From: Deltaproteobacteria bacterium
GTDB lineage: Bacteria; Myxococcota; Myxococcia; SLRQ01
Assembly (NCBI GenBank): GCA_007130885.1
Contig: SLRQ01000013.1
Coordinates: forward strand, 75,004 to 139,003
DNA: 64,000 nt
Reading direction: 5' to 3'
The notes beneath the pieces are model-generated. The model was not told where the DNA came from. It ran no database searches and saw only the letters and a list, made by a program, of their open reading frames with translations. Shown here in pieces: positions 38,868 through 51,632 of this stretch; the first letter of the stretch is position 1, and every line of letters starts with the position of its first letter. Position numbers and translations under genes: made by a program.

Positions 38868-40028
38868 ATGACAGCCGCCGCCCGTATGTTCGTCACCACC
38901 GCCAAGGGCACCGAGCAAGCGCTCGAGGACGAGCTGCGCGAGATAGGCCTTGGCGGAGTGAAGGCCACGCGTGGAGGCGTACGCTTCACCGGCTCCATCC
39001 ATGACGGCATGCGCGCGTGCCTCTGGTCACGGCTGGCCTCCCGCGTTCTTCTCATGCTGCGAAAGGCGCCGGCGCCGGAGGCAGAAGCTCTGTACGAAGG
39101 CGCCCTGGCGGTGGAGTGGGAGGAGCACCTCAATCCACGCGGCACCTTCGCCGTTCGCGCGACGACGAGGTCCGTAAAGCTCGCTCACTCTGGCTATGTC
39201 GCTCTCAAGGTCAAGGACGCCATTGCCGACCGGCTCCGGGATCGAAAGGGCAAAAGGCCCGACGTCGATGCGAAGCGACCGGATGTGTTGGTCTTCGTGC
39301 ACCTGGCGGATGACCAGGCGTCATTTTACCTGGACCTTTCAGGCGAGCCCCTTCACCGGCGCGGCTGGCGTGGAAGGGGAGGGCAGGCTCCTCTCAAGGA
39401 GAACCTCGCCGCGGCCGTCTTGCGGATTGGCGGTTATGAACATGGACTGCCAATGTGTGATCCCATGTGCGGCTCCGGCACCCTGCCGATAGAAGCCGCC
39501 TTGGCAGCTAGAGGCATTGCGCCGGGGCTTGGGCGCGGCTTCGGCTTCGAGACCTGGCCGGCCGTGGACGAAGAAGTCCGGAGACGATGGCGGGACATAC
39601 GCGAGGAGGCCAAGGCCGTGGCGCTTCCTCGGGCGCCCGCCGAAATCCTGGGTTTCGACAGATCCGGCAAGGAGCTGGACCAAGCAGGCAGGTGTGCAAG
39701 GCGAGCGGGGGTGAGCGGCGACATTCGGCTCGAGCTGCGAGACGTGAGGCACCTGCAAGAGCTGCCGGAGGGCTGCCAGGTGTTCACCAACCCCCCATAT
39801 GGGGAGCGTCTTGGCCGGCGCCGGTTGCAGCTCGAAGGGTTGTACCGCCGGATGCGCGAGACGCTCCTGGAGAACGAGCAAGCAGGTAAGGTGGTCATTC
39901 TGTCCGGCAACCCCGCCATCGAGAAGACTCTCGGCGGCTCCCCCGTCATGCGACATGAGCTGTTCAACGGCCCTCTGCGCTGCCGGCTCCTTGCTTGGAG
40001 CTTACCGGGCGAACGACCGGTCCGCTAA
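38868..40028 (+). CDS. THUMP domain class I rRNA methyltransferase (RlmL N-terminal-like)
   Basis: MFVTTAKGTEQALEDELREIG; YLDLSGEPLHRRGWR; DPMCGSGTLPIEAAL; VFTNPPYGERLG. Confidence 0.93.
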   Translation: MTAAARMFVTTAKGTEQALEDELREIGLGGVKATRGGVRFTGSIHDGMRACLWSRLASRVLLMLRKAPAPEAEALYEGALAVEWEEHLNPRGTFAVRATTRSVKLAHSGYVALKVKDAIADRLRDRKGKRPDVDAKRPDVLVFVHLADDQASFYLDLSGEPLHRRGWRGRGGQAPLKENLAAAVLRIGGYEHGLPMCDPMCGSGTLPIEAALAARGIAPGLGRGFGFETWPAVDEEVRRRWRDIREEAKAVALPRAPAEILGFDRSGKELDQAGRCARRAGVSGDIRLELRDVRHLQELPEGCQVFTNPPYGERLGRRRLQLEGLYRRMRETLLENEQAGKVVILSGNPAIEKTLGGSPVMRHELFNGPLRCRLLAWSLPGERPVR

Positions 40029-40031
40029 AGT

Positions 40032-40488
40032 CGCCTTGCGTCTCGAGATCGACGACCCCCGGCCTACTCTGTAATCTCGTGCCTTTGAAGTTACGAGTGG
40101 ACCCGGCCGGTGGTGTCGGTCTCGATCCGCGGGCTCCGCACTTCGCCACCGCCAGCTATGCCTACTCGGCATCCGCTGGTTGACGCTGGGCTCGTGGGTG
40201 CGCCTCGCGTCTCGAGACCGACGACCCCCGGCCTACTCGGTCATCTCGTGCCTTTGAAGTTACGAGTTTGACCCGGCCGGTGGTGTCGGTCTCGATCCGC
40301 TGGCTCCGCACTTCGCCACCGCCAGCTATGCCTACTCGGCATCCGCTGGTTGACGCTGGGCTCGTGGGTGCGCCTCGCGTCTCGAGACCGACGACCCCCG
40401 GCCTACTCGGTCATCTCGGGCCTTTGAAGTTACCGGTTTGACCCGGCCGGTGGTGTCGGTCTCGATCCGCGGGCTCCGCACTTCGCCA
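40032..40488. repeat. tandem 169/170-bp repeat, about 2.6 copies
   Basis: 'ctcgaga(t/c)cgacgacccccggcc' recurs at 40042, 40211 and 40381; near-identical units occupying the whole rlmL-like/lon intergenic gap. Confidence 0.95.
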
Positions 40489-42960
<2,472 letters not shown>

Positions 42961-43069
42961 GTAACGTAACTCGCCTACCGCGCCCGCGGTGCCAAGGTTG
43001 TACTTCCCCCAGACCCGTTAGTGTACCGCCGCTCCGGATAGGTCACAATCCCAACGCGAATCTTCCGGC

Positions 43070-43126
43070 CCGATTGCCGAGATGCGATGGCCTAGACCGA
43101 TGCAGAGATGCGAAGAAACCGAATCT
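43070..43126 (+). repeat. dispersed repeat element, copy 2
   Basis: ccgattgccgagatgcgatggcctagaccgatgcagagatgcgaagaaaccgaatct; inverted relative to copy 1. Confidence 0.8.
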
Positions 43127-43182
43127 ATCACCTATCTGTTCTCTGTATCGGTATCGTCCCGGCTCTGCGAGCGCGCGGAACG

Positions 43183-43212
43183 CGGGCATGGCGAGCACGG
43201 GCATGGCGAGCA
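43183..43212 (+). repeat. 2 x 15-bp perfect tandem repeat
   Basis: cgggcatggcgagca repeated twice upstream of the clpX stop. Confidence 0.85.
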
Positions 43213-43220
43213 CGCGGGTT

Positions 43221-44501
43221 TTAGGCCACGTCGCCGTACAGGATCATCGGCTCTTCTTTTCGAAGAATGACGTCCTCGTTCAGGACGACCTCCCGTATGT
43301 TCCTGTTGCTCGGGGTCTCGTACATCAGGTCGAGCATGGCACGCTCTAGAACCGCCCGCAGGCCTCTGGCTCCGGTCTGGTTCCGAATGGCCTCTTGCGC
43401 CACGGCTATCAAAGCCTCGTCCGTGAACTTGAGGTTCACGTTGTCCATCTCCATGAGGCGCTTGTACTGCCTGATGAGAGCGTGCTTCGGCTCCGTGAGG
43501 ATTCTGACCAGCATCTCCTCGTCCAGCTCTTCCAAGGTCGCAATCACGGGGAGGCGGCCCACGAACTCCGGGATGAGTCCGAACTTGAGCAGATCCTGCG
43601 GCTGAACCTCCTTCAGCAGCTCATCAGACCTGCGCTGCGTCTTGGAACGCACCTCTTGGTTGAACCCGAGTGAGTAGGTGCCGAGACGCCGCTCGATGAT
43701 CTCGTCCAGTCCGTTGAAGGCTCCACCGCAGATGAACAGGATATTGGTCGTGTCCACCTGCAGGAACTCCTGCTGGGGGTGCTTTCTACCACCCTTGGGC
43801 GGGACGTTTGCCACCGTGCCCTCGATGATCTTGAGGAGAGCCTGCTGGACGCCTTCGCCGGAGACGTCGCGAGTTATGGAGGGGTTGTCGCTTTTTCGTG
43901 AGATCTTGTCTATCTCGTCGATGTAGACGATCCCTCGCTGCGCTCGCTCTATGTCGTGATCGGCCACCTGGAGAAGGTTGACGATTATGTTCTCCACGTC
44001 CTCGCCCACGTAGCCTGCTTCGGTGAGGCTCGTCGCGTCCGCGATGGTGAAGGGGACGTTGAGCATTCTGGCAAGAGTCTGCGCGATGAGGGTCTTGCCG
44101 GACCCCGTGGGACCCAGAAGCAGGATGTTGCTCTTCTGCAGCTCCACATCATCCAGCTCGATCGGATCGTTGTCTTCGTCCTTGCCTTCCGTGGGCGTGG
44201 AAGGGTTTTGCTGCTCCACCCGCTTGTAGTGGTTGTGCACGGCAACGGCCATTATCTTCTTGGCTCGTTCTTGACCGATTACGTGCTCGTCCAATACCGC
44301 CTTGATCTCGCTGGGCTTTGGAATGCGAAGTTTGCCTTCCTTCTGGTCTTCCCTGTCGATCTCCTCGGCGATTATGTCGTTGCAAAGGCCGATGCACTCG
44401 TCGCAGATGTACACTGTCGGCCCCGCGATGAGCTTCTTGACTTCCTTCTGGGACTTCCCGCAGAAGGAGCAACACAGGCTCTGTCCGTCACGTTTCTCCA
44501 A
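43221..44501 (-). CDS. clpX: ATP-dependent Clp protease ATP-binding subunit ClpX
   Basis: [30 protein letters not shown] zinc finger; [19 protein letters not shown]. Confidence 0.98.
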   Translation of the reverse strand: MEKRDGQSLCCSFCGKSQKEVKKLIAGPTVYICDECIGLCNDIIAEEIDREDQKEGKLRIPKPSEIKAVLDEHVIGQERAKKIMAVAVHNHYKRVEQQNPSTPTEGKDEDNDPIELDDVELQKSNILLLGPTGSGKTLIAQTLARMLNVPFTIADATSLTEAGYVGEDVENIIVNLLQVADHDIERAQRGIVYIDEIDKISRKSDNPSITRDVSGEGVQQALLKIIEGTVANVPPKGGRKHPQQEFLQVDTTNILFICGGAFNGLDEIIERRLGTYSLGFNQEVRSKTQRRSDELLKEVQPQDLLKFGLIPEFVGRLPVIATLEELDEEMLVRILTEPKHALIRQYKRLMEMDNVNLKFTDEALIAVAQEAIRNQTGARGLRAVLERAMLDLMYETPSNRNIREVVLNEDVILRKEEPMILYGDVA

Positions 44502-44619
44502 GGTTTACCTCTCTTATTGGTCAACAGCCCGGAGGCGGGCACAATGCCCAACAGCTCGGCGAAGCGATTATCACGATGCCTATTCGTTAGCTCACGGATT
44601 TGTTCGGCTCAAGCAGTTG

Positions 44620-45243
44620 CTAGCTCTTGTCGGGTACTGTCGGGCCCTTGGCCCCTGCTCTGCTGGTGAAAACCTCGTCAATCAGCCCATACTCTTTTGC
44701 CTCTATCGCGCTCATAAAGTAATCACGATCAGTGTCCTTGGCGATACGCTCCACGTCCTGGCCGGTATGTTTGGCCAGTCGCTCGTTCAGGTAATCCTTC
44801 ATGCGGCGCATCTCCCTGGCGTGGATCTCTATGTCGGAGGCCTGGCCCTGGAAGCTGCCGAGGGGCTGATGGATCATGATCCGGCTGCTCGGCAGGCCGA
44901 AACGTTTTCCCTCCGCTCCAGCGGCGAGGAGAAATGCCCCCATCGAGGCGCATTGGCCGACGCAAATGGTGGCCACGGGTGCGTGGACGTACTGCATGGT
45001 GTCGTAGATCGCCATCCCGGACGTGACCATGCCGCCGGGGCTGTTCACGTATAGGTTTATGTCCTTGTCCGGATCCTCCGAGTCGAGAAACAGGAGCTGA
45101 GCTATCACTATGTTCGCCACGTCATCGTCGATGGGTGTGCCGATGAAGACGATCCTGTCCTTTAGAAGACGTGAGTAGATGTCGTAAGCGCGCTCACCGC
45201 GGTGAGACTGCTCGACGACGTATGGCATTGGGACGTATGGCAT
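44620..45243 (-). CDS. clpP: ATP-dependent Clp protease proteolytic subunit
   Basis: [58 protein letters not shown]. Confidence 0.98.
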   Translation of the reverse strand: MPYVPMPYVVEQSHRGERAYDIYSRLLKDRIVFIGTPIDDDVANIVIAQLLFLDSEDPDKDINLYVNSPGGMVTSGMAIYDTMQYVHAPVATICVGQCASMGAFLLAAGAEGKRFGLPSSRIMIHQPLGSFQGQASDIEIHAREMRRMKDYLNERLAKHTGQDVERIAKDTDRDYFMSAIEAKEYGLIDEVFTSRAGAKGPTVPDKS

Positions 45244-45288
45244 GAACGACCTCCGCTTGGTGACTCGTGCTTTGCGTGAAAGAAACCG

Positions 45289-46659
45289 CTACGGGGAGGG
45301 TGATGTCGAGGTCTCATCCTTGGGCTCGCCCTCGCCATCTTGCTCCAGCCCCCCATCTACCTCCTTGATGGTAGCCTTCTCACGCACATGCGCAAGAGCC
45401 TTCCGCTCTCTTACGCGCCGTTTGGTGTTCTCCTGCTCCTCCGGATCCTTCCGGGCCTGGGCTCTTATCTTCTCTACCGGGGCGCCTTCTTCCTTGGAGA
45501 GTTCTTCGTAGTACTCGTCCAGATCCTCGTCCTTCACCTCGATGCCTACTTTGTCCGCAACGGCCTCTAGAAGCATCGAGCTCTTGAGGGTGGCCTCCGC
45601 CCGGGGCCTGCTGGTCTCGAGCAGGCGCTTCAGCACCTTCTCCGAGCCAAGCTCGCCGGCGGCGGCGCCTGATTGGGCGAGCTGCTGGAAGAACGGCTGG
45701 ACCATGGACGCCGTGGCGCGGTCTATGAGAGATGACGGAACCTCGATGGGGTTCTTCTCCACCAGCGCCTTCATCAGACTGTCCGTCAGCTTTAGATCGG
45801 CCTCCTTGTTTCGCCGCTCCGTGAGCTTCTCTCGAATGAGGCCCCGTAGCGCCAGCAGGCTGTCAACTCCTTCCTCGCCAAGGTCCCTTGCAAGCTCATC
45901 ATCAATCGGAGGGACCTCGCGTTTCTTGATCTGCTGGATCTTGACTTCGAACTTTCCGGTCTTGCCGCGGAGGTGGGGCGGATACCGCTCTTCGTCCGGG
46001 AAATCGTAGCGGGTCTTGACCGTCGAGCCTATCTCGTGTCCTTCGGCCTCGGGTATGTGCCCCCCGCTTATGTCGCCCGCGCTGACCTCGAGGGTGATCG
46101 TATCCTCCTTGCCGGTTTCGAAAGGCTCGCCGTCCGCCGTCGCCGACACCTCCGCGACCACGTAATCGCCGGTCTCGACCTTTGTGCGGTCTTCAACGGG
46201 AACGAGCCTAGCGAAAGACTTCTGAATGCGCTCCAGCTCACCTTCTATGTCCTCGTTTGTCACTTCGACCTTCGGGCGTTCACCCTCCAACCCCTCGAAC
46301 TCGCTGACCTTGGGCTCCGGTAGGACCTCGACCTTTGCCTTGTAGTCGAATGGTTTGTCCTTCTCGACCGTACCTACTTCCTCGATCTCCGGCATCCCGG
46401 CCGCGCGGATTTTCTCCTCGATTGCAACCTTTGGCCAGGTGTCTCGAACCAGATCCTCGGCTACCTGCATGGTCACCTGAGGGCGGTAGTGCCGCTCCAG
46501 CATCCAACGGGGCACCTTTCCGGGCCTGAAGCCGGGGATCTTGGCGTTGCGGTTCGCCTCGCGGTAGGCGCGATCGAGGGCGCGGTTCACGTCCTCTGGT
46601 GGCACCTCCACGGAAACCTTCTTCAAGATAGGGGAAAGCTCTTCGATGTTGACTTTCAT
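45289..46659 (-). CDS. tig: trigger factor
   Basis: MKVNIEELSPILKKVSVEVPPEDVNRALDRAYREANRNAKIPGFRPGKVP; upstream of clpP/clpX. Confidence 0.95.
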   Translation of the reverse strand: MKVNIEELSPILKKVSVEVPPEDVNRALDRAYREANRNAKIPGFRPGKVPRWMLERHYRPQVTMQVAEDLVRDTWPKVAIEEKIRAAGMPEIEEVGTVEKDKPFDYKAKVEVLPEPKVSEFEGLEGERPKVEVTNEDIEGELERIQKSFARLVPVEDRTKVETGDYVVAEVSATADGEPFETGKEDTITLEVSAGDISGGHIPEAEGHEIGSTVKTRYDFPDEERYPPHLRGKTGKFEVKIQQIKKREVPPIDDELARDLGEEGVDSLLALRGLIREKLTERRNKEADLKLTDSLMKALVEKNPIEVPSSLIDRATASMVQPFFQQLAQSGAAAGELGSEKVLKRLLETSRPRAEATLKSSMLLEAVADKVGIEVKDEDLDEYYEELSKEEGAPVEKIRAQARKDPEEQENTKRRVRERKALAHVREKATIKEVDGGLEQDGEGEPKDETSTSPSP

Positions 46660-46695
46660 TTGGGCTCCCGGCGCATGATTGAGCGCGATTGGTTT

Positions 46696-46777
46696 GCGAG
46701 CGGAGGGAATCGAACCCCCACGGCCTAGGGCCACCAGATTCTAAGTCTGGCGCGTCTACCAGTTCCGCCACGCTCGC
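46696..46777 (-). tRNA. tRNA-Leu (anticodon UAG)
   Basis: Reverse strand GCGAGCGTGGCGGAACTGGTAGACGCGCCAGACTTAGAATCTGG...GGGTTCGATTCCCTCCGCTCGC; 7-bp acceptor stem, CAGAC-TTAGAAT-CTG anticodon arm, no encoded CCA. Confidence 0.95.
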
Positions 46778-46840
46778 TAGCTAGCCATAAAACCGATTAG
46801 CTCGCCTTCGTATGCGAGGGACGGACGGGCGTCAAGGAGG

Positions 46841-47170
46841 TCAGCCCTGATTGTTTCCAATACCGTCCATACGGGACAGCTCTAGAAGGCAGGCGGTGGT
46901 CATGGACAGCACGTTCGCCTTGAGCTCGCACTTCTCGCCATCGGCAAGGTCCATCAGCCCATCGGCGATGTCGGCGAGACTCCGACTCATCATCTCCGGG
47001 GCGTCGGAGCCGGCCTCGCGCATAGTCCCGTGCCACTGCACGGCCCGCCTCGCGATGGCCGAGATCTTCTCGCGCATTTCTCTAACTTGCATCTCATGGA
47101 TGAGGGTGGGAGCCACTCCGCGCTGACAGCCGCAGGGGCAAGTATCGTTCGAGCTCTCGGCGGATCCCAT
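46841..47170 (-). CDS. hypothetical protein
   Basis: ORF with plausible codon usage; N-terminal CPCGC. Confidence 0.5.
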   Translation of the reverse strand: MGSAESSNDTCPCGCQRGVAPTLIHEMQVREMREKISAIARRAVQWHGTMREAGSDAPEMMSRSLADIADGLMDLADGEKCELKANVLSMTTACLLELSRMDGIGNNQG

Positions 47171-47272
47171 CGTGATCTCCGATTAGTCTCACCATGTCGC
47201 CGTGGGACGTGGCTGCCGGCTCGCCAGCACCCTAGCGTACACATGGCGCCCGATTTGGGGGGTGCGGGTTTT

Positions 47273-47289
47273 ATATCCTATTAGGATAT
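47273..47289. promoter_or_regulatory. 17-bp perfect palindrome, candidate operator
   Basis: atatccta-t-taggatat, 78 bp upstream of the XRE regulator ATG. Confidence 0.5.
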
Positions 47290-47367
47290 TGGCCTGCAAG
47301 GTTCAGTCCGTTTTTTCTTTTGCTTAGTGGTGGACGTGAAGCGACCCCTTTGCTTCACTGCAATGAA

Positions 47368-47832
47368 ATGAGCCAGCAATCTTCAGGCCTTACGGCCCTT
47401 TTGGGTGCTTCCGTGCGAAGGCTTCGACAGGAGCGCGGGCTTACCCAGGCCGAGCTGGCGCATGCCGTGGGGTTGGGCCCCGTGCAGATCTCCCGGATCG
47501 AAAGAGGCGTCCAGGAGCCTCGGTTCGCCACCATCGAACGGCTTGCCGAGGCGCTCGATACCGATGCGGCTCTCTTTTGGACGGGCCCCGCCGGGAAGGT
47601 GGGTACAACCCCCATGCCCGAGAGACGGCCGGGCGCGCACGAGCCGAAGCCGCTTTACGTCGCAATGGGCGATCGTCGGCTCAACCGGAGGCTGTCAGCC
47701 TTGAACAGGCGTCTTGCCGGCCTGGAGCCGGAGCTTGCCGCCGCGGTCATCGAGGCCTGCATGGCGCTCATAAGAGAGCTCTCCCGCCGAAAGGTATCCT
47801 CCGGGGCGGCGAGACCGCCGGAGTCCGATTGA
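47368..47832 (+). CDS. XRE family helix-turn-helix regulator
   Basis: LGASVRRLRQERGLTQAELAHAVGLGPVQISRIERGVQEPRFATIERLAEALD. Confidence 0.9.
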   Translation: MSQQSSGLTALLGASVRRLRQERGLTQAELAHAVGLGPVQISRIERGVQEPRFATIERLAEALDTDAALFWTGPAGKVGTTPMPERRPGAHEPKPLYVAMGDRRLNRRLSALNRRLAGLEPELAAAVIEACMALIRELSRRKVSSGAARPPESD

Positions 47833-47841
47833 CCGACAGGG

Positions 47842-49098
47842 TCAATACCGCCGTAGCGGAAGCACGGTTATCTCACCCGGTCGGATCACTACGGGATGCC
47901 GGGTAGTGTGGCCTTCCCATCCAACCTCCACCACATGCTCGCCCGCTGGGAGTCGCATTCGCGCCACCTGCATCTCGGCCGGCAACGAGAGCCAGGATCG
48001 AAGATCGGGCCTGTTCGTGTGCATCAAGAGGTAAAAGGTAAGGTATCCGAGGTCTTCGCTCTTCGTCAGCGCGCCAACACCCGTGGCAAGGCCGGCCTTC
48101 ATCGCGGCCCCCGCCATGCTCCGGCCGAGCATGCGAGCGATACGTCTCTCGAGGTGTTTTACGGCCACCTGCTCAACGCTGGTGACGGTTACCGTTTGGC
48201 GTGACTCATCCCCTACTCGAACGGCTGCCCGCGTTCGTGACCACCTTCGACGCTGATAGTAAGGAACAGCAAGAAGGTCCACTTCGCTTTCATGCACAGT
48301 GGCCTTCTTTTCTGGTGAAAGGCCCGCTGAAATCACCACCACCACCTGACCTTCCTTCGGACCGAGCGGTTCGTGAGGGACGTTCGGATACCTCTCGAGC
48401 AGGGAGGCGTGGACATCGGACCTTCCGGTTCGAGCAGCCAAACGCAATAGCGGCTCGACCAGGTGATCCAGATCGCCGGTTCTTTCCAGCGCGTGGCTGT
48501 AATCAATGAAGGCGGAGTCCAGCTTGCCCGCGGACTCCCAGAGAACGCCTCCCATGTAGCGAGCGATGGCGAGCTGCTCGTGGGGCTCCTCTCTGTCGGC
48601 CGCCATTAGGCGAAGCCGGTGGTTTACTCTGCGAACCTCGACCAGTGCCGCTTCGCGATCGCCGAGTGCGGCGTAATTGAGCGCCTTGAAAACATTAATG
48701 AGAAGCAGCTCGAAGTCTTCGCCCCGGTAGGCTCTTCGCCGCTGGGTGGTCGCAAGGGTCGTAGCCTCTTCGCTGACGGACACTATGTCGAGGGACGAAG
48801 CCACCCTTTCGGCCTCGTGCAAGACGGCGTTGCTCTCATCGTAGTTGCCGGCCGCGTGAAGTATCATCCCCCGATCGAGCAGGAAAAGCAGCGTGTCCGG
48901 ATGGCGGCCTTCGTCCAACCGGCGCTGCTCCTCCTCCACGCGCGTGTCGAGCTCGGAGATGGCCCGCGAATGATCGTATCGCTCGTAAGCACGCCGCACG
49001 CCGGAGGTGCGGGCTACGTAATCCGTGGCGCAAGCGGACAGAAGCACGCTCGCCAGGAGCGCGATCGCCGGCGCCCGTGTCCGAGCGAACCGCGTCAT
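47842..49098 (-). CDS. TPR-containing lipoprotein, COG3014-like
   Basis: Lipobox SVLLSACA; ELDTRVEEEQRRLDEGRHPDTLLFLLDRGMILHAAGNYDESNAVLHEAE; INVFKALNYAALGDREAALVEVRRVNHRL. Confidence 0.7.
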   Translation of the reverse strand: MTRFARTRAPAIALLASVLLSACATDYVARTSGVRRAYERYDHSRAISELDTRVEEEQRRLDEGRHPDTLLFLLDRGMILHAAGNYDESNAVLHEAERVASSLDIVSVSEEATTLATTQRRRAYRGEDFELLLINVFKALNYAALGDREAALVEVRRVNHRLRLMAADREEPHEQLAIARYMGGVLWESAGKLDSAFIDYSHALERTGDLDHLVEPLLRLAARTGRSDVHASLLERYPNVPHEPLGPKEGQVVVVISAGLSPEKKATVHESEVDLLAVPYYQRRRWSRTRAAVRVGDESRQTVTVTSVEQVAVKHLERRIARMLGRSMAGAAMKAGLATGVGALTKSEDLGYLTFYLLMHTNRPDLRSWLSLPAEMQVARMRLPAGEHVVEVGWEGHTTRHPVVIRPGEITVLPLRRY

Positions 49099-49114
49099 GG
49101 TCGCGCCGACCCCC

Positions 49115-49720
49115 TTACCAGCCTACCGACCGCTTTCGGAACTTCTTGCGGAGTTCCTTCTCATCCGCCCATTCGATAACGCCGGTCTCGAGGTTGGTGA
49201 GCTGCATTGTCATTTTGTAATAGATCATCTTGTCCCGGCCCGCCTCCTGAACGATGGAGCTGATGGCGCCGGTCAGGATGTAGTCGGCGCCGTGCTGCTC
49301 GCCCGGGCCGGTGGCCTGGTCTCGTCGCACGTACCCCGACTGTTGGTACTCATACTCCTCGGCGATCTCCCTGCGGGCGTCCCGGTCGATGAAGGAGAAC
49401 TTCCCGGTGTGCATGAGCTGTACCCGAACCATGTCCGCAAGCGACGACATGTCTATGTGCTCGTTGGTGCGGTTGCGCATCTCTCCGACGATGATGAGAG
49501 GCTGATCGTCGATGCGATCGATGGTCGGGGAGGATTCCAGGGAGTCCACCATGCGCCGGGCTATGAGCTGAAGGTCGTTCTCGCTGAAGTGATCCGATAA
49601 TAGCTGGATGGTATGGGGGTCCGCGTACTCGCCGCGGGTATGAGCCCTGGGCCCGCTGCACGCGCCGGCGAACAGGGCCGAAATGCAAAGAGCACAGGGA
49701 AAGACGAGCTTTCGATTCAT
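49115..49720 (-). CDS. LpoB-like penicillin-binding-protein activator family lipoprotein
   Basis: Lipobox ALFAGACS; PLIIVGEMRNRTNEHIDMSSLADMVRVQLMHTGKFSFIDRDAR; GADYILTGAISSIVQEAGRDKMIYYKMTMQLTNLETGVIEWADEKELRK. Confidence 0.85.
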   Translation of the reverse strand: MNRKLVFPCALCISALFAGACSGPRAHTRGEYADPHTIQLLSDHFSENDLQLIARRMVDSLESSPTIDRIDDQPLIIVGEMRNRTNEHIDMSSLADMVRVQLMHTGKFSFIDRDARREIAEEYEYQQSGYVRRDQATGPGEQHGADYILTGAISSIVQEAGRDKMIYYKMTMQLTNLETGVIEWADEKELRKKFRKRSVGW

Positions 49721-49757
49721 GTTTTTTTGTCCTCGATGATTATTGAGTCGGTAAGCA

Positions 49758-50615
49758 TTACTCCCACTCGCACTCGAAACGGCTTCCCGCGAAGTGCCAA
49801 ACGTGCTCCAGCACGGCGTCGCGACGGTATCCGACATGCAAGTGGCAAAGGCTGACAAGCGAGCTGGCTGGGTAGTCGAATGTGTAGCTTTGGGACCTTT
49901 CAAGCTCCTCCTCGGTTAGCTGCCCTGGGTGGGACAGCGCCGGGTTTGCGGAGGTAGCCACCAGAACATTTCGCGTGCCGTGGGTCTTCAATGGCACTAC
50001 TCCAGCCAGTTGAACGCGCCTGATTTCCCTGGCGATGAGGATGTCGCTCTTGTCGATCATCTTCTCGTGGTGCCTGGGGCTTGCCAGGAACGCGCCCAAA
50101 TCCGCGCTGTAGACGCGGGTGATGTCTCCGTCGTCTATGAAGACGTACAGGTAGCGGTTTCGCGCAACTCGACTGGCCCCATCGAAGTCGAAGGTGAGGA
50201 GCAAGTCCAGGTGGCGGTTGGGCCGGAGCGCGTGGGTCGACACGGAGGCGATGATGGCGGTGGATACGCCGGCGTTGCGCAAGGCAATGAGAGCCTCCGC
50301 GGAAGCATCGCCGGAGTAACGCCGCTCCTCTATCATCCTGAGTACGACCTCCTCGGGAAGCTCCGCTGAAAGCTCGACGAGCTCTTCCTCGGTGAGCGGT
50401 AGCTGATCGGAACGCTGGTACATTCTTGGGAGGGTGTTCGCGTCCCACTTGATAATGTTGACGGTGCTCACCTCTCCGGTGGGGAAGGGAAGGTCCACTT
50501 TCCGCGAGCCGCTCCTCTCCGTAGCCGAAGCCGAGATGATGAGCGCGGTGCCGGCGGCGACAACGGTTAAAGTGCGCCATGCCCTGCGGGCGGCATCTTC
50601 TGAAATCATTCTCAT
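49758..50615 (-). CDS. exported protein, unknown function
   Basis: Signal-like N-terminus; good coding bias; follows the LpoB-like cluster. Confidence 0.6.
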   Translation of the reverse strand: MRMISEDAARRAWRTLTVVAAGTALIISASATERSGSRKVDLPFPTGEVSTVNIIKWDANTLPRMYQRSDQLPLTEEELVELSAELPEEVVLRMIEERRYSGDASAEALIALRNAGVSTAIIASVSTHALRPNRHLDLLLTFDFDGASRVARNRYLYVFIDDGDITRVYSADLGAFLASPRHHEKMIDKSDILIAREIRRVQLAGVVPLKTHGTRNVLVATSANPALSHPGQLTEEELERSQSYTFDYPASSLVSLCHLHVGYRRDAVLEHVWHFAGSRFECEWE

Positions 50616-50626
50616 TCGCCTCTCCT

Positions 50627-51193
50627 CTAAAACCTGAACCCGAGGTTCATATAAGGCCTCTGACTTCCGCCCGGCTGGGAGCTTGGAACCCCGAAGGGAA
50701 TGTCGATGGCCCAGCCCACGCCGAGCAGCAGCTTGTCTCCGAGCAGCATCTCGAGCCCGATCTGCGGGGATACGGCGAAGTAGGGTGTGCCCCGGTCAAC
50801 CCACATCGGGCCGGCTTTCAGCCCGGCGCTCAAGCTGACGGGCCAGTGGCCGGTCTGAAACCTTGGTCCGGCAAGGATCACCAGGCGCTCCGCGGCCATG
50901 AGGTAATGGCCGGAGATATCCACTCTGACCCAGTCATCTCCCCAGACGGAGAAGGCCCCACCGAGTGACAACGGTGGATTATCCGCCTGTTCGACGGTGA
51001 GATCCGCTCCGAACTGCAGCTCCAGCGAGTACCGGTGGAAGCCGGCGTGATCGTACCCTCCCGCTCCGATGTGCGAGCCGGGACGACCGTCGGTTCGCCC
51101 CCGCTTTTGAGCCTCCGCGGCAAGGGGCGGCGTAAGAAAGAACATCAAAGCGAAGAGGGCGATGATCCGCCTCACTATCGAAGAGTGCGTCAT
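50627..51193 (-). CDS. exported outer-membrane beta-barrel-like protein
   Basis: Signal peptide, beta-rich, terminal NLGFRF. Confidence 0.6.
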   Translation of the reverse strand: MTHSSIVRRIIALFALMFFLTPPLAAEAQKRGRTDGRPGSHIGAGGYDHAGFHRYSLELQFGADLTVEQADNPPLSLGGAFSVWGDDWVRVDISGHYLMAAERLVILAGPRFQTGHWPVSLSAGLKAGPMWVDRGTPYFAVSPQIGLEMLLGDKLLLGVGWAIDIPFGVPSSQPGGSQRPYMNLGFRF

Positions 51194-51632
51194 GCAAGGC
51201 CTCTTTTTCTCGAGAAGACTGCTCGTATAACCTGCTCAATTCGACGGTCCGGCTGGAAATGTATTCTACGCTGGGGCAGGCGAGGAGCTTACGCCATGAG
51301 GCGCCGCCGTCAACTGGGCCCACCCTGAGCTATCCCCTCAGGGACGGGGGTTTCACCCTGATCGTCGGGTCGATTTCTTCGATTGATCGCGTAAGAGTTC
51401 GATCTGACTGAGAGATTTACCTCTTCAGGTGCGAGAGGGATTTCACCTGAAGTGGACGACGCGGCCGTGATAGACTCGCTGGAGAGCGCACGCAAACCCT
51501 CAACCGCAAAACGGACTCCGGCGAAGACGTCGAAGGAGGCACTCGTACCGGTACGGGTTGGCGTAGGCCTCCAATGAATAGCCCGCCGCGGATTGCGCGG
51601 CAACACCGCTCCTGCCTTCACAGCGACTCGAC

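Noticed and set aside
40032-40488. CRISPR array
   Set aside because: Units are about 170 bp and contiguous with no unique spacers; a tandem repeat instead.
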